DNA from: Gluconacetobacter takamatsuzukensis
GTDB lineage: Bacteria; Pseudomonadota; Alphaproteobacteria; Acetobacterales; Acetobacteraceae
NCBI RefSeq assembly: GCF_014174275.1
Contig: NZ_JABEQK010000008.1
Span: forward strand, 1-64,000
Direction of reading: 5' to 3'
DNA: 64,000 nucleotides
Each line of letters begins with the position of its first letter. Within the stretch, counting starts at the first letter, position 1. The translations under genes were made by a program, and so were the position numbers. Under the pieces are notes generated by a model. The model saw only the letters and a list, made by a program, of their open reading frames with translations. It ran no database searches and was not told the DNA's origin. Below, in pieces: positions 36,680 to 45,116 of this stretch.

Positions 36680-39600
36680 TTACGACGCGTCCAGCGTCAT
36701 CAGCGACGCGTTGCCGCCGGCGGCGGTGGTGTTGGTGCTGACCAGCCGTTCTTCCAGCAGCCATTCCGGCAGGGGGCCCTCTGCCGTCAGGGTATGGACC
36801 GTCACCACCGGGCCGTGGCGGCCGGCACGGTCGTCCAGCGCGCACAAGGCGGCGGCCAGGCCGGGGGCGCCGGGTTCGGTCAGGATGGTGGCCGGGGCCG
36901 GGTCGGCCAGGCCGATCAGGGAGGCGGGGTCGGGCACCGTGTGGATGTGTGCGCGCAGGGCGGGGGGGAGGTCGGCGGTCCAGGCCGTGGCCTCGCCGTC
37001 CAGCAGGACCACGCGGTTGCCGGTGGCCAGGGCCATGCCGGTGGCGCGGCGGGCCGCGGCCTCGGACCCTGCCAGGCACAGCACGGTGCCGCGTGCTTCC
37101 AGCGACCAGAGATTGGTTTCGCCCACCGGGCCGGGCATGGGCACGCGCAGGCCGTGCAGGGGCTGGCCGATCACGCCGTCCGGGTGGCCGGCGCCCGCCG
37201 AGAAGGCCTGCCAGTCGCGCGCGGCCTGGGGCAGGTGGCCGGGGCGGGCATCCTGCCGGTCGGTCGCCGCCGCAGCGGGGGCCAGAGGGGTGAAGGCGGG
37301 GCAGGTGGCCAGCAGGCGGCGCAGGATCAGCGGGCCGCCGGCCTTGGGGCCGGTGCCCGACAGGCCGCGCCCGCCGAAGGGCTGGACGCCGACCACCGCG
37401 CCGATCGTGTTGCGGTTGACGTAGAGATTGCCTGCCGCGATGCGGCTGGTGACGTGGTCCACGACCTCGGCAATGCGGGTGTGCAGGCCGAAGGTGAGGC
37501 CGTAGCCGGTGGCGTTGATCGCGTCGAGCAGGGGTTCCAGAGCCTCGCGCCGCCAGCGCAGGACGTGCAGGACGGGGCCGAACACTTCGCGCCCGATGGC
37601 GGCGATGTCGTCGATTTCGATCAGGGTCGGTGGCAGGAAGTGGCCGCCCGGTACCGCATGCGGGGTGGCGGGGGACCAGACGCGGCAGCCGGTGGCGCGC
37701 ATGCGCGCGACATGCGCGGCAATGCCGGCGCGGGCGTCCTCGGTGATGACCGGGCCGATATCGGTGGCCAGCAGGGACGGGTCGCCCACGCGCAGTTCCT
37801 GCATCGCGCCGCGCAGCATCGCCAGCATGGGCTCGGCGCAATCGTCCTGCACGCACAGCACGCGCAGGGCGGAGCAGCGCTGGCCCGCGCTGTCGAAGGC
37901 CGAGGCGATGACGTCGGTGACCACCTGTTCGGCCAGGGCCGAGGAATCGACGATCATCGCGTTCTGGCCGCCGGTTTCCGCGATCAGCGGCACCGGCTGG
38001 CCGTTGGTGCCCACGCGGCCGGCGAGCTGGCGGGCGATGAGGCGCGCGACCTCGGTCGAGCCGGTGAACATGACCGCGCCGATCCGCGCATCCGCGACCA
38101 GTGCCGCGCCGATATCGCCGCCGCCGGGCAGCAATTGCAGCGCGCCGGCCGGGATGCCGGCCCGATGCAGCAGCCCGACCGCGCGGGCGGCGACCAGCGG
38201 CGTTTCCTCGGCCGGCTTGGCCAGCACCGTGTTGCCGGCCGCCAGCGCCGCCGAGACCTGGCCGAGGAAGATCGCCAGCGGGAAGTTCCACGGGCTGATG
38301 CAGACGACAGGGCCCAGCGGCGTGTGGGTGGCGTTGTTGAATTCCCGCCGGATGGTGATGGCGTAATAGCGCAGGAAATCCACGGCCTCGCGGATTTCGC
38401 CCACCGCGTTGGGGTAGGATTTGCCGGCTTCGCGCACCACCAGGCCGATCAGTTCGGCCTGGTTGGCCTCCAGCAGGTCGGCGGCGGCTTCCAGGCACGC
38501 CGCGCGGGCGGCGGGGGGGCGGGCGGACCAGTCCGCCATCGCCGCCGTGGCCAGCCCGACGGCGTGGGGGACCTGGGCGGGGTCGGCGAACTGTGCCGTG
38601 CCGGGTGTGTCGTCGGGGCGGGCGGGGTTGGGGACCGGGCGCGCCGGGGTGGTGGCGGCGGTGCCGTCGGCCAGGAGGGGGGCGGCGGTCCATTGGCGGG
38701 GGCCGGCTGCCATGGCGTCGGCCAGTGCGGCCAGCGTCGGCTCGTCGGCCAGGTCCAGCCCGGCGGAATTGCGGCGGCCGGAGCCGAACAGGGCGGAGGG
38801 CAGGGCGATGGCCGGGTGGGGGGCGCCCACCGGCAGCCCGCTGCGCGCCGCCAGGTCGCGCGCCGTCTGCACCGGGTCGGCCACCAGCGCGTCGAGCGGG
38901 ATGGTGCTGTCGCCGATCTGGTTGACGAAGGAGGAATTGGCGCCGTTTTCCAGCAGGCGGCGCACCAAGTAGGCCAGCAGTGTCTCGTGCGAGCCCACGG
39001 GGGCGTAGATGCGGCATGGGCGGTCGAGGTTGGTGGCGCCGACGACATGGTCGTACAGGCCCTCGCCCATGCCGTGCAGGCACTGGAATTCGTACTGGCC
39101 GTGGCGGAAATCGGGGCCGGCCAGGGCGTGGATGGTGGCGACCGTGCGGGCATTGTGGGTGGCGAATTGCGGGAACACCGCGTCGGGCGCGCCCAGCAGC
39201 AGCCGCGCGCAGGCGATGTAGCTGATATCGGTATGGGATTTGCGGGTGTAGACGGGGAAATCGCTCTGGCCTTCGAGCTGGGCCTTCTTGATCTCGCTGT
39301 CCCAATAGGCGCCCTTGACCAGCCGGACCATGATGCGGCGCCCGGTGTCGCGGGCCAGGGTGACGATCCAGTCCAGAACTGCCGGCGCGCGCTTGCCGTA
39401 GGCCTGCACCACGAAGCCGATGCCGTTCCAGCCCGCCAGGTCGGGGTGGCGGCACATGCCCTCCAGCAGGTCCAGCGACAGGTCCAGCCGCTCGCTTTCC
39501 TCGGCGTCGATGTTCAGGCCGATATCGTAGCTGCGGGCCAGCCGGGCCAGGCGGACCAGCACCGGCAGCAGTTCGGCCATCACGCGCGCGCGCTGGGCGC

Positions 39601-40423
39601 GGGCGTAGCGCGGGTGGATGGCCGAGAGCTTGATCGACAGGCCGTTATGGTCGTTGATGTCGCGCCCGCCCTGGGCCTGGGCGGCGCGGCCGATGGCGTG
39701 GATCGCGGTTTCGTAGTCGCGGCAGTAGCGGGCGGCGTCGGCCTCGGTCAGCGCGGCTTCGCCCAGCATGTCGAAGGAATAGCGGAAGCCGCGATCGTGG
39801 CGGGCCTGGCTGGCGCGCAGGGCGGATTCGATGGTCTCGCCGCAGACGAACTGCTCGCCCATCATGCGCATCGCGACGTCGACCGCGCGGCGGATCAGCG
39901 GTTCGCCGCCGCGCGCGACCAGGCGGGTGAGGGCGCCGGCCAGCCCGTGCTGGCGCTCCGGCGTCACCAGCCGGCCGGTGACGACCAGGCCCCATGCGGC
40001 GGCGTTGACGAACAGCGAGCGGCCCAGCCCGACATGCGCCATCCAGTCGCCGGTGCCGATCCGGTCGCGGATCAGCGCGTCGCGGGTCGCGGTATCGGGG
40101 ATGCGCAGCAGGGCCTCGGCCAGGCACATCAGGGCCACGCCCTCACGCGAGGACAGCGAGAATTCCTGCACCAATGCCTCCACCCCGCCGGGGCGGCGGC
40201 CGTCGCGCAGGGCGCGGGCCAGGCGGCGGGCGGTGGCGTCGGCCTGGGCCGCCAGATCGGGCGGCAGGGTGGCGGCGTCGATCAGCGCGCCGATGCACGC
40301 GGCCTCTGGCCTGCGCAGGGTGGCCGCGATGCGCGCGCGGGCCGCGTCGCGCGGCGGCAGCCCGTCGCGCAGGGCGGCGGTCGGCGGGAGGGAGGCGGAG
40401 GGGAGGACGGGCTGGGATGTCAT
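36680..40423 (-). CDS. putA: Bifunctional proline dehydrogenase / P5C dehydrogenase, no DNA-binding domain
   Basis: A 1247-residue enzyme oxidising proline to glutamate. The proline dehydrogenase barrel (about 150-480) has NGLSIKLSAIHPRY, GFVVQAYGKRA and MVRLVKGAYWDSEI. The aldehyde dehydrogenase domain has PLGPVVCISPWNFPLA, VMFTGSTEVA, LIAETGGQNAM (catalytic Glu) and SAGQRCSALRVL (catalytic Cys), with a conserved C-terminal tail. There is no ribbon-helix-helix domain at the N-terminus, unlike E. coli PutA, so it cannot repress itself. A divergent GntR regulator with a palindromic operator replaces that role. The ATG at 40423 starts the recognisable protein. Confidence 0.95.
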   Translation of the reverse strand: MTSQPVLPSASLPPTAALRDGLPPRDAARARIAATLRRPEAACIGALIDAATLPPDLAAQADATARRLARALRDGRRPGGVEALVQEFSLSSREGVALMCLAEALLRIPDTATRDALIRDRIGTGDWMAHVGLGRSLFVNAAAWGLVVTGRLVTPERQHGLAGALTRLVARGGEPLIRRAVDVAMRMMGEQFVCGETIESALRASQARHDRGFRYSFDMLGEAALTEADAARYCRDYETAIHAIGRAAQAQGGRDINDHNGLSIKLSAIHPRYARAQRARVMAELLPVLVRLARLARSYDIGLNIDAEESERLDLSLDLLEGMCRHPDLAGWNGIGFVVQAYGKRAPAVLDWIVTLARDTGRRIMVRLVKGAYWDSEIKKAQLEGQSDFPVYTRKSHTDISYIACARLLLGAPDAVFPQFATHNARTVATIHALAGPDFRHGQYEFQCLHGMGEGLYDHVVGATNLDRPCRIYAPVGSHETLLAYLVRRLLENGANSSFVNQIGDSTIPLDALVADPVQTARDLAARSGLPVGAPHPAIALPSALFGSGRRNSAGLDLADEPTLAALADAMAAGPRQWTAAPLLADGTAATTPARPVPNPARPDDTPGTAQFADPAQVPHAVGLATAAMADWSARPPAARAACLEAAADLLEANQAELIGLVVREAGKSYPNAVGEIREAVDFLRYYAITIRREFNNATHTPLGPVVCISPWNFPLAIFLGQVSAALAAGNTVLAKPAEETPLVAARAVGLLHRAGIPAGALQLLPGGGDIGAALVADARIGAVMFTGSTEVARLIARQLAGRVGTNGQPVPLIAETGGQNAMIVDSSALAEQVVTDVIASAFDSAGQRCSALRVLCVQDDCAEPMLAMLRGAMQELRVGDPSLLATDIGPVITEDARAGIAAHVARMRATGCRVWSPATPHAVPGGHFLPPTLIEIDDIAAIGREVFGPVLHVLRWRREALEPLLDAINATGYGLTFGLHTRIAEVVDHVTSRIAAGNLYVNRNTIGAVVGVQPFGGRGLSGTGPKAGGPLILRRLLATCPAFTPLAPAAAATDRQDARPGHLPQAARDWQAFSAGAGHPDGVIGQPLHGLRVPMPGPVGETNLWSLEARGTVLCLAGSEAAARRATGMALATGNRVVLLDGEATAWTADLPPALRAHIHTVPDPASLIGLADPAPATILTEPGAPGLAAALCALDDRAGRHGPVVTVHTLTAEGPLPEWLLEERLVSTNTTAAGGNASLMTLDAS

Positions 40424-40467
40424 GGGCCGCTTGCCGACGGAGGGGGAAGGAGTGGAAGATGGTTCCC

Positions 40468-40488
40468 GTATCATATCGTATATGATAC
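40468..40488. promoter_or_regulatory. Palindromic GntR-type operator between putA and gntR
   Basis: A perfect inverted repeat GTATCATA-N5-TATGATAC lies between the divergent putA (start 40423) and gntR (start 40536) genes, followed by a second AT-rich partial copy (TAATATATGATC, 40494-40505). AT-rich 8+8 palindromes with a short spacer are typical FadR/VanR-subfamily GntR sites. It likely controls both promoters. Confidence 0.8.
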
Positions 40489-40535
40489 GCAAGATAATAT
40501 ATGATCCGTCGGGTCGCGAAACGGGGAGGACAGCC

Positions 40536-41234
40536 ATGCTGCCGGAGAGCATCTTCATGGGCGCGTCGCAGGAAACGCGGGGCCTGGCGTCGGAGCGCGT
40601 GGGCAATGCGCTGCGCGAGGCGATCCTGGACGGGGTGCTGGCCGACGGGCAGTCGCTGCCGCAATCGGAGCTGGCCAGCGGGTTCGGCGTCAGCACCATT
40701 CCGGTGCGCGAGGCGCTGAAGCAGCTTGAGGTCGAGGGGCTGGTGCTGTTCCAGCAGAATCGCGGTGCCACGGTGATCGGCCTGTCGGAAGAGGACATCA
40801 TCGATTTTTCCGAGATCCGCGCGGCGCTGGAGGAAGTGGCGGCGGTGCAGGCGGTGCGGCGGATGACGCGTACCGACATGGCGCGGATCGAGGATGCGTA
40901 CGAGGCCTTCGTGGCCGGGACCAGCGAGGCGCCGGAGGGGATGGCGCGGTCGGGGGCGCTGAACTGGGCGTTTCACGGTGCGATCTACCAGGCGGCGGGG
41001 CGGCCCCGGCTGCTGGAGATGATCGAGGGCGTGCATCGGCGCGTCGACCGCTATATCCGCGCGCATCTGGAAATCGCGGGCCGCAAGGCGGTGACGGATG
41101 CCGAGCATCTGGCGCTGCTGGAGGCCTGCCGCAACCGCGACGAGGCGGCGATCGGGGGGCTGACGCGCCAGCACATCCTGGATGCGGCGCGGATTTCCCT
41201 TGATGTGCTGAGGAAGAATCGGGACGAGGGATGA
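40536..41234 (+). CDS. GntR-family (FCD) regulator, probable putA regulator
   Basis: A 232-residue regulator. The winged helix-turn-helix (residues about 18-82: ERVGNALREAILDGVLADGQ, SELASGFGVSTIPVREALKQLEVEGLV) is followed by an FCD ligand-binding helical bundle with conserved acidic/His residues (FSEIRAALEEVAAVQA, FHGAIYQAAGRPRLLEMIEGVH, DAEHLALLEACRNRD). The ATG at 40536 follows GGGGAGGA. It is divergent from putA and flanks a perfect palindrome, so it most likely regulates proline use, possibly with proline or a product as ligand. Confidence 0.88.
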   Translation: MLPESIFMGASQETRGLASERVGNALREAILDGVLADGQSLPQSELASGFGVSTIPVREALKQLEVEGLVLFQQNRGATVIGLSEEDIIDFSEIRAALEEVAAVQAVRRMTRTDMARIEDAYEAFVAGTSEAPEGMARSGALNWAFHGAIYQAAGRPRLLEMIEGVHRRVDRYIRAHLEIAGRKAVTDAEHLALLEACRNRDEAAIGGLTRQHILDAARISLDVLRKNRDEG

Positions 41235-41235
41235 G

Positions 41236-41262
41236 GTTCTTCTTTTTCTGACGAAAAGGACG
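41236..41262. repeat. Solo degenerate family 1 hairpin arm after gntR
   Basis: Two bases after the gntR stop comes TTCTTCTTTTTCTGACGAAA followed by AGGACGCAAAAAGG. This is one arm of the family 1 element with mismatches; the partner arm is not recognisable. It may act as the gntR terminator. Confidence 0.5.
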
Positions 41263-41319
41263 CAAAAAGGATTTTCTCGTCGTCCCGATGGGACGCGCCT
41301 TGCGGGGAAGGGGTCGGGC

Positions 41320-41871
41320 ATGGACGGAATGGGCGGCGTCGTGGCGCCGGTCCGCTACAGTGTCGAGACGCGGTGGCTGCACTGGGCCTGCGCGTGGCTG
41401 GTTCTGGCGCAGTTCGGGCTGGGCGAGCTGATGCACCGGGTGCCGCAGGCGCTGCATGGGCCCGTCGTGTCGGCGCATCTGTCGCTGGGGGTGCTGCTGG
41501 CGGCGCTGTTCGTGATGCGTGTTGCCTGGCGCGTGACCGGTGGGCGGGCGATCCGCTTCCCCGCGCGCGATGTGGCGAGCGGGCGTGCGGCGGGGGCGGT
41601 GCATGTGCTGCTGTACCTGATGCTGGGGGCGGAGATCGGGCTGGGTTATCTGGCCCGCTGGTCTGGCGGGCGGCCGGTGACGGCGTTCGGGGCCGTGATC
41701 GCGTCCCCCTTTCCGCCGATGTCGCAGGCGACGCACCATCTGTTCGGCAGCGTGCATGGCTGGCTGGCCTGGGCGATCGTGATCCTGGTGGCCCTGCATG
41801 TGGCGGCGGTGCTGTATCACGTGCGGATCGTGCGGGACGGGGTGTTCGGCCGGATGTGGGGGGCTGGGTGA
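41320..41871 (+). CDS. Cytochrome b561-family membrane protein
   Basis: A 183-residue four-helix membrane protein. Conserved heme-ligand His residues occur in TRWLHWACAWLVLAQF, VSAHLSLGVLLAALF, HLFGSVHGWLAWAIV and ALHVAAVLYH. Bacterial b561 proteins (CybB type) move electrons between quinol and periplasmic acceptors or superoxide. Its stop overlaps the ATG of a tiny lipoprotein gene by one base (TGATG), indicating an operon. Confidence 0.88.
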   Translation: MDGMGGVVAPVRYSVETRWLHWACAWLVLAQFGLGELMHRVPQALHGPVVSAHLSLGVLLAALFVMRVAWRVTGGRAIRFPARDVASGRAAGAVHVLLYLMLGAEIGLGYLARWSGGRPVTAFGAVIASPFPPMSQATHHLFGSVHGWLAWAIVILVALHVAAVLYHVRIVRDGVFGRMWGAG

Positions 41872-42008
41872 TGCGGACGGGATCTCGGGCTCTGGTTCTG
41901 GCCCTGCTGGTGGTGCTGGCGGCCTGCGGGGTGCGGGACGGCAGGGGACATGGGCATCGTGCGGCGGGCCCGTATCTGGATGGTGGCGCGGGCTATGGCA
42001 TGCCGTGA
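41871..42008 (+). CDS. Tiny lipoprotein, 45 residues
   Basis: The frame from 41871 encodes MRTGSRALVLALLVVLAACG..., a full lipoprotein signal with lipobox LAA-Cys at residue 19. Only 26 residues follow, rich in Gly and His (GRGHGHRAAG). It is coupled to cytochrome b561 by a TGATG overlap. Function is unknown; the His/Gly tail might bind metal, which is inference. Confidence 0.6.
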   Translation: MRTGSRALVLALLVVLAACGVRDGRGHGHRAAGPYLDGGAGYGMP

Positions 42009-42014
42009 CAGTGG

Positions 42015-42072
42015 GAGCCAGCCTGCAAATGTGCGGAGGACACGCCGCCGGCGCGCATGTGCAGGCGGGCTC
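42015..42072. repeat. Minimal family 2 palindrome upstream of xylB
   Basis: A 58-base element with near-perfect complementary ends: left GAGCCAGCCTGCAAATGTGC, right (other strand) GAGCCCGCCTGCACATGCGC. The centre is GCCGCCGGC. It ends 14 bases before the xylB start and could fold in the leader of its mRNA. Confidence 0.7.
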
Positions 42073-42086
42073 TGAGGGAGTGGGCG

Positions 42087-43550
42087 ATGTATATCGGCAT
42101 TGACGCGGGAACGTCGGGGATCAAGGCGGTGCTGGTCGATGAGGCGCAGGCCGTGCTGGCGACCCGGACCGAAGCCCTGACCAGCCAGTCGCCCCATGCG
42201 GGCTGGAGCGAGCAGGACCCGGAGGCGTGGTGGACGGCGCTGCTGGCCGCCATCGATGCGCTGCGCGACAGCCATCCGCGTGCCGTGGCCGCCGTGCGGG
42301 GGATCGGCCTGTCGGGGCAGCAGCATGGGGCCGTGCTGCTGGATGGCGGCGGGCGGGTGCTGCGGCCCTGCATCCTGTGGAACGATGTGCGGGCCAGTGC
42401 CGAATGCGCGGTGTTCGAGCAGCGTTTTCCCGATAGCCGGGCCGTGACCGGCAATGTGGCCATGCCCGGTTTTACCGCGCCCAAGCTGCTGTGGGTGGCG
42501 CGGCATGAGCCGGAGATCTTTCGCGCCACGCGGCATGTGCTGCTGCCCAAGGCGTGGCTGCGCTATCGGCTGACCGGCGAGATGATCGAGGAGATGTCCG
42601 ACGCCTCCGGCACACTGTGGCTGGATGTGGGGCGGCGGTGCTGGTCGGAGGCGGCGCTGGCGGCGTGCGGCCTGTCGCTGGAGGCAATGCCGGCGTTGTG
42701 CGAGGGGACGGACCGGGCCGGGGTGCTGCGCCGGGAGCTGGCGGAACGGTGGGGGATGGATGTGCCGCCGGTGCTGGCCGGCGGGGCGGGCGACAATGCC
42801 GCCGGGGCGGTCGGGCTGGGGGCGGTGCGGCCGGGAGACGCTTTTGTCTCGCTGGGTACGTCGGGCGTGGTGTGGGCGACGACGGATCGGTTCCGGCCCG
42901 GGCCGGGGGCGGCGATCCATGCGTTCTGCCATGCCGTGCCGGGGATGTGGCACCAGATGGGGGTGACGCTGTCGGCGGCGTCCTCGCTGGCCTGGTGGGC
43001 CTCGGTCGCCGGGCGGAGCGAGGCGGCGTTGCTGGCGGAGCTGCCGGAGACGATCGGGCGGCCGTCGGGGCTGCTGTTCCTGCCGTATCTGTCGGGCGAG
43101 CGGACGCCGCATAACGATGCCGCCATCCGGGGGGCGTTTATCGGGCTGGAGCGCGGGACGACGCGCGCGCAGATGACCCAGGCGGTGCTGGAAGGGGTCG
43201 CCTTTTCGCTGCGCGATGCGCTGGACGGGCTGGCGGGGGCCGGGTCGGTGCTGGAGCAGGCCGATGTGATCGGCGGCGGGTCGCGCAGTGTGGCGTGGCT
43301 GGAGATCCTGGCCGCCGTGATGGGCATTCGCCTGCATCGTCTGGCCCATGGCGAGCAGGGCGGTGCGTTCGGGGCCGCGCGGCTGGCGCGGCTGGCCGTG
43401 ACCGGGGAAGAGGTGGCCCGCGTGTGCCTGCCGCCGGAGCGTGTGGGGACGGTGGAGCCCGATGCCGGGTTGCAGGCGGCCTATGCGGCGCTGCTGCCGC
43501 GCTATCGGGCGCTGTATCCGGCCCTGTCCGCCCTGAATGCGGTGCCCTGA
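42087..43550 (+). CDS. xylB: Xylulokinase
   Basis: A 487-residue FGGY-family kinase that phosphorylates D-xylulose to xylulose 5-phosphate for the pentose phosphate pathway. It has the N-terminal IGIDAGTSGIKAVLVD phosphate-binding loop, SGQQHGAVLLD, ILWNDVRA, the catalytic-Asp block AGGAGDNAAGAVGLG, SLGTSGVVW, LPYLSGERTP and GGGSRS. The ATG at 42087 follows GAGGGAG. No xylose isomerase or polyol dehydrogenase lies beside it, so its substrate supply comes from elsewhere. Confidence 0.93.
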   Translation: MYIGIDAGTSGIKAVLVDEAQAVLATRTEALTSQSPHAGWSEQDPEAWWTALLAAIDALRDSHPRAVAAVRGIGLSGQQHGAVLLDGGGRVLRPCILWNDVRASAECAVFEQRFPDSRAVTGNVAMPGFTAPKLLWVARHEPEIFRATRHVLLPKAWLRYRLTGEMIEEMSDASGTLWLDVGRRCWSEAALAACGLSLEAMPALCEGTDRAGVLRRELAERWGMDVPPVLAGGAGDNAAGAVGLGAVRPGDAFVSLGTSGVVWATTDRFRPGPGAAIHAFCHAVPGMWHQMGVTLSAASSLAWWASVAGRSEAALLAELPETIGRPSGLLFLPYLSGERTPHNDAAIRGAFIGLERGTTRAQMTQAVLEGVAFSLRDALDGLAGAGSVLEQADVIGGGSRSVAWLEILAAVMGIRLHRLAHGEQGGAFGAARLARLAVTGEEVARVCLPPERVGTVEPDAGLQAAYAALLPRYRALYPALSALNAVP

Positions 43551-43623
43551 ATACGGGTATCGCGGGAGGCCTGACGGGACGGCGGGCGGGTCCGCCTTGC
43601 GGATCGGGGTGACGCGGGGGATT

Positions 43624-43647
43624 CGGGCGGCCTTGCGGGGCCGCCCG
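43624..43647. terminator. GC-rich hairpin between convergent xylB and small lipoprotein gene
   Basis: A perfect 9-bp stem CGGGCGGCC/GGCCGCCCG with a 6-base loop lies between the xylB stop and the end of the opposite-strand 57-codon gene. No T-run is present. Confidence 0.55.
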
Positions 43648-43658
43648 GAGACGTATGG

Positions 43659-43832
43659 TCAGTAGCCGTGATGGTAGTAATCGCCGCGCCAGCCGCCGCG
43701 TTCGTCGTACCAGCCGTCATGGCCGTCATGGTGGCCGCGATGCCAGCCGCGATAGGGGGGACGTTCGTAGGCGCAGGCCGCCAGCGTCAGGACCGCGAGC
43801 AGCGCGCAGGTGGAACGGAGGATGGTGGTCAT
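43659..43832 (-). CDS. Small His/Gly/Tyr-rich lipoprotein, 57 residues
   Basis: The minus strand from 43832 encodes MTTILRSTCALLAVLTLAAC, a clear lipoprotein signal with Cys20. The mature part (YERPPYRGWHRGHHDGHDGW and YDERGGWRGDYYHHGY) has nine His and many Gly, Trp and Tyr. An AAGGAG ribosome site precedes the ATG. It is a plausible envelope metal-binding or stress lipoprotein, but no named family is recognised. Confidence 0.7.
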   Translation of the reverse strand: MTTILRSTCALLAVLTLAACAYERPPYRGWHRGHHDGHDGWYDERGGWRGDYYHHGY

Positions 43833-43968
43833 GGTGTGGTCTCCTTGCTTCCGGGAGGTCGTTTCGGGCGCCTGCTGTCGGAGCGTTTGAAACGAGCCCT
43901 GCCTCTCCTGCTATCTGGCAGGGAATCGTGGCGGGTCCGGGGCGGAAACGCCGGGGCGGGCGGGTGGA

Positions 43969-44751
43969 TCATTTCCAGACCCATTTTCCGACCACCCGGC
44001 CGTTGATATGCACCTCGTCCATCGCGCGGGTGTAGGTCGGGTAGCCGGGGTTGATGCTCATGATCTGGACCATCGCCGGGTCGGTGGTGCCGTAGACGAT
44101 TTCCAGCCGTTTCAGCACCAGGCCGAACCCGTCCCACAGCACGTAGACGCCCGGCGGCGACGGGGTGCGGTGCGCGGTGTCGACCAGCACCCGTTCGCCG
44201 GCCTGGTAGTCGGGTTCCATGCTGTCGCCCGCGACGCGCAGGACCACCAGGGCCTCGGGACTGTCGGTGAAGGCGCCCAGGAAGCGGCGGGGCAGGAACC
44301 AGTGGTCGACCGGCTGGGGGCCGTCTTCCACCGCCAGGTGGGTGGGCAGGGCGCCGGGGCCGGCCTGCGGGGCCACGTTATATTCGGGAATGCGGAACAG
44401 GCCTTCGGCCGGCGGCGGGTCGCGCTCGACCGGTGCGGCGCCGAAGGGCGCGCGCGGGGCGGCGAGATGCGGCCGGCGCGGCGGGGCGGCGTCGGTGCCG
44501 TGGAGGGTGCCGGGGGCCAGCGGTTCCCAGTTCGGGTCGGTATCGTCGCGGAACACGTTGGCGCTGACGGCGAAGCGGCGGGCCAGGGCCTCGCGCACAT
44601 CCTCGGGCAGGCGCTGGGGGGTGCCCTTGTGGATATATTGCTGGAGATAGGCGTGGTTGCGCCCCAGCGCGAGCGATTCCGCCTTCAGATTGCTGCCGGC
44701 GTCGGCGATCAGCCTGAGCAGGGCGTAACGGGAGGGGGTCAGGACCGACAT
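43969..44751 (-). CDS. Prophage CI-like repressor, HTH plus active-looking S24 protease domain
   Basis: A 260-residue phage repressor. The N-terminal XRE-like helix-turn-helix (residues about 8-60; NLKAESLALGRNHAYLQQYIHKG) precedes a Pro/Ala-rich hinge and a LexA/CI peptidase domain with Ser177 in GDSMEP and Lys214 in LVLKRLEIV, the catalytic dyad. It should hold the prophage silent and self-cleave on DNA damage with RecA. The ATG at 44751 lies only six bases beyond a -10-like CATAAT, so its mRNA may be leaderless. Confidence 0.88.
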   Translation of the reverse strand: MSVLTPSRYALLRLIADAGSNLKAESLALGRNHAYLQQYIHKGTPQRLPEDVREALARRFAVSANVFRDDTDPNWEPLAPGTLHGTDAAPPRRPHLAAPRAPFGAAPVERDPPPAEGLFRIPEYNVAPQAGPGALPTHLAVEDGPQPVDHWFLPRRFLGAFTDSPEALVVLRVAGDSMEPDYQAGERVLVDTAHRTPSPPGVYVLWDGFGLVLKRLEIVYGTTDPAMVQIMSINPGYPTYTRAMDEVHINGRVVGKWVWK

Positions 44752-44837
44752 GCACCTATTATGCCGAGCGGAATAGGGAATTCCCAATAGGATATACCCT
44801 CTTGACGGCAGGATTGTGCCTATTATTGTGCCTATCC
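44752..44837. promoter_or_regulatory. Divergent prophage switch with five operator half-sites
   Basis: This 86-base region separates the repressor and the Cro-like gene. The core CCTATT/AATAGG occurs at 44755, 44772, 44786 and 44819, with a partial CCTAT at 44831. A rightward promoter TTGACG (44802) - 16 - TATTGT (44824) ends 8 bases before the ATG at 44838. A leftward promoter TTGGGA (44787-44782) - 18 - CATAAT (44763-44758) ends 6 bases before the repressor ATG. Half-sites overlap both sets of promoter elements. Confidence 0.65.
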
Positions 44838-45116
44838 ATGCGGACTGATCCTGTTTCCCTTTCCTATCGGCGCGATCCCCTGCTGGGGGTCATCGAACGG
44901 TTCCTGGTCGAGAGCGGCCTGTCGGCCACGGCTTTCGGGGTGCTGGCGATGAAGGATCCGCGCTTCGTCCACGAGATGCGGGCGGGGCGGGAGGTGCGGC
45001 GGGCCACGCGGTTGCGGGTTGCGGCGTGCATTCGCGCGGCCCGTGCGCGGGCGGGGGGAAACCGGCCGGTCTGCCCGACCGAGGCTGGGGGGCGTGATGA
45101 GGCCATCGAAATATGA
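44838..45116 (+). CDS. Cro-like phage regulator
   Basis: A 92-residue protein whose central part (IERFLVESGLSATAFGVLAMKDPRFVHEMRAGREVRRATRLRVAACI) matches the small XRE/Cro-type DNA-binding proteins found beside S24 repressors in alphaproteobacterial prophages. The ATG at 44838 has no Shine-Dalgarno but lies right after a promoter-like -10 box, suggesting leaderless translation. It overlaps the next gene by 20 bases. Confidence 0.7.
   Translation: MRTDPVSLSYRRDPLLGVIERFLVESGLSATAFGVLAMKDPRFVHEMRAGREVRRATRLRVAACIRAARARAGGNRPVCPTEAGGRDEAIEI

Noticed and set aside
36509-40504. Open frame of more than 1300 codons on the plus strand opposite putA
   Set aside because: It is a shadow of the high-GC putA gene: low-complexity Gly/Ala/Gln/His translation, no domain, and the minus-strand frame has complete PutA motifs.
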